The notes beneath the pieces were generated by a model. It ran no database searches and had not been told where the DNA came from. It saw nothing but the letters and a program-made list of their open reading frames with translations. Position numbers and translations under genes: made by a program. Below are positions 43,472 to 43,553 of a DNA stretch of 43,553 nt, piece after piece; position 1 is the first letter of the stretch, and each line of letters begins with the position of its first letter. Source of the DNA: Microbacteriaceae bacterium (GTDB lineage Bacteria; Actinomycetota; Actinomycetes; Actinomycetales; Microbacteriaceae); the NCBI GenBank assembly GCA_947447395.1, contig CANFJH010000006.1, positions 1 through 43,553 of the forward strand, in the 5' to 3' direction.

Positions 43472-43553
43472 CTAATAAACAGACGGTTGACTTGGCGAGG
43501 AAACGTCGAAGGTTGAACCGTACTGTCCCGCATAGTGTTTCATAAGTGTGGCA
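43472..43553 (-). CDS. ftsQ: C-terminal end of FtsQ, truncated by window edge
   Basis: On the minus strand the last 26 codons before a TAG at 43474-43472 read HYAGQYGSTFDVSSPSQPSVY near the end. This resembles the usual actinobacterial FtsQ tail (…DVSSP.xP…) and occupies the expected position upstream of ftsZ. Too short for certainty. FtsQ is a membrane-spanning divisome protein. Confidence 0.6.
   Translation of the reverse strand, partial: ATLMKHYAGQYGSTFDVSSPSQPSVY

Noticed and set aside
1-43553. CRISPR array, insertion sequence, prophage, toxin-antitoxin or biosynthetic cluster
   Set aside because: No spaced direct repeats, transposase, integrase or such proteins seen; every long frame is a core or conserved actinobacterial gene.

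Overview
This window looks like chromosomal core genome from a low-to-mid GC, streamlined actinobacterium. Microbacteriaceae is the best fit, and a small freshwater lineage of the Rhodoluna/Aquiluna kind is plausible, although genus is only inference. The evidence is the gene set and order. There is a single AceF/SucB-type E2 with LpdA, homodimeric-type AceE, and a fabD-fabH-acpP-fabF cluster. There is also glnA-glnE-glnA2, a fused RNase H/acid phosphatase next to rnpB, DUF4191 and DUF3043 proteins, actinobacterial CtaF, Wag31, and a GlnE-controlled type I glutamine synthetase. Genes are very tightly packed, with many 1-4 nt overlaps, and several starts have a TANNNT hexamer 6-7 nt upstream, the signature of actinobacterial leaderless transcripts. 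I found no integrase, transposase, CRISPR array, phage gene, toxin-antitoxin pair or biosynthetic cluster.

Layout. 1-4.9 kb: 3' end of lpdA, then the E2 gene, an unknown one-TM protein on the opposite strand, and lipB-lipA, so lipoylated enzyme and lipoate synthesis sit together. 4.9-11.5 kb: DUF4191 protein and a nitrogen-assimilation block: glnA with a recognisable promoter and terminator, converging on glnE, which follows glnA2 on the minus strand. 11.5-16.3 kb: nadE-ridA-panB, a tiny SPOR-domain protein, map and ppgK. 16.3-21.3 kb, minus strand: an NCS1-like permease with a long N-terminal extension, a Nif3-like protein, a C4 zinc-ribbon protein, RNase H/phosphatase and rnpB. A tRNA-Val(UAC) terminator lies directly against the permease start.

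21.3-28.2 kb: ahpE-like peroxiredoxin, aceE, and fabD-fabH-acpP-fabF (pyruvate to acetyl-CoA to fatty acids). A perfect bidirectional terminator separates fabF from the convergent erpA-ctaC-ctaD-ctaF set (Fe-S maturation and aa3 oxidase). 31.8-38.8 kb: DUF3043 protein, pyrD and hisD, a flavin reductase and dnaE. 38.9-43.5 kb, minus strand: the distal division (dcw) cluster ending in ftsQ(partial)-ftsZ-yggS-sepF-wag31, followed by lspA and rluD-like. pgeF and yggT, usually between ftsZ and wag31, are missing.

I see no clearly new biological system. The most interesting items are the tRNA terminator that doubles as the start region of the permease gene, the permease's cytoplasmic extension, the minimal single-lipoyl E2 with an in-frame DNA tandem repeat, the uncharacterised membrane protein in the lipoate locus, and the trimmed division cluster. 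Start codons were revised from the ORF track where Shine-Dalgarno, leaderless or family evidence favoured another start. All functional calls are by motif recognition, without database searches.
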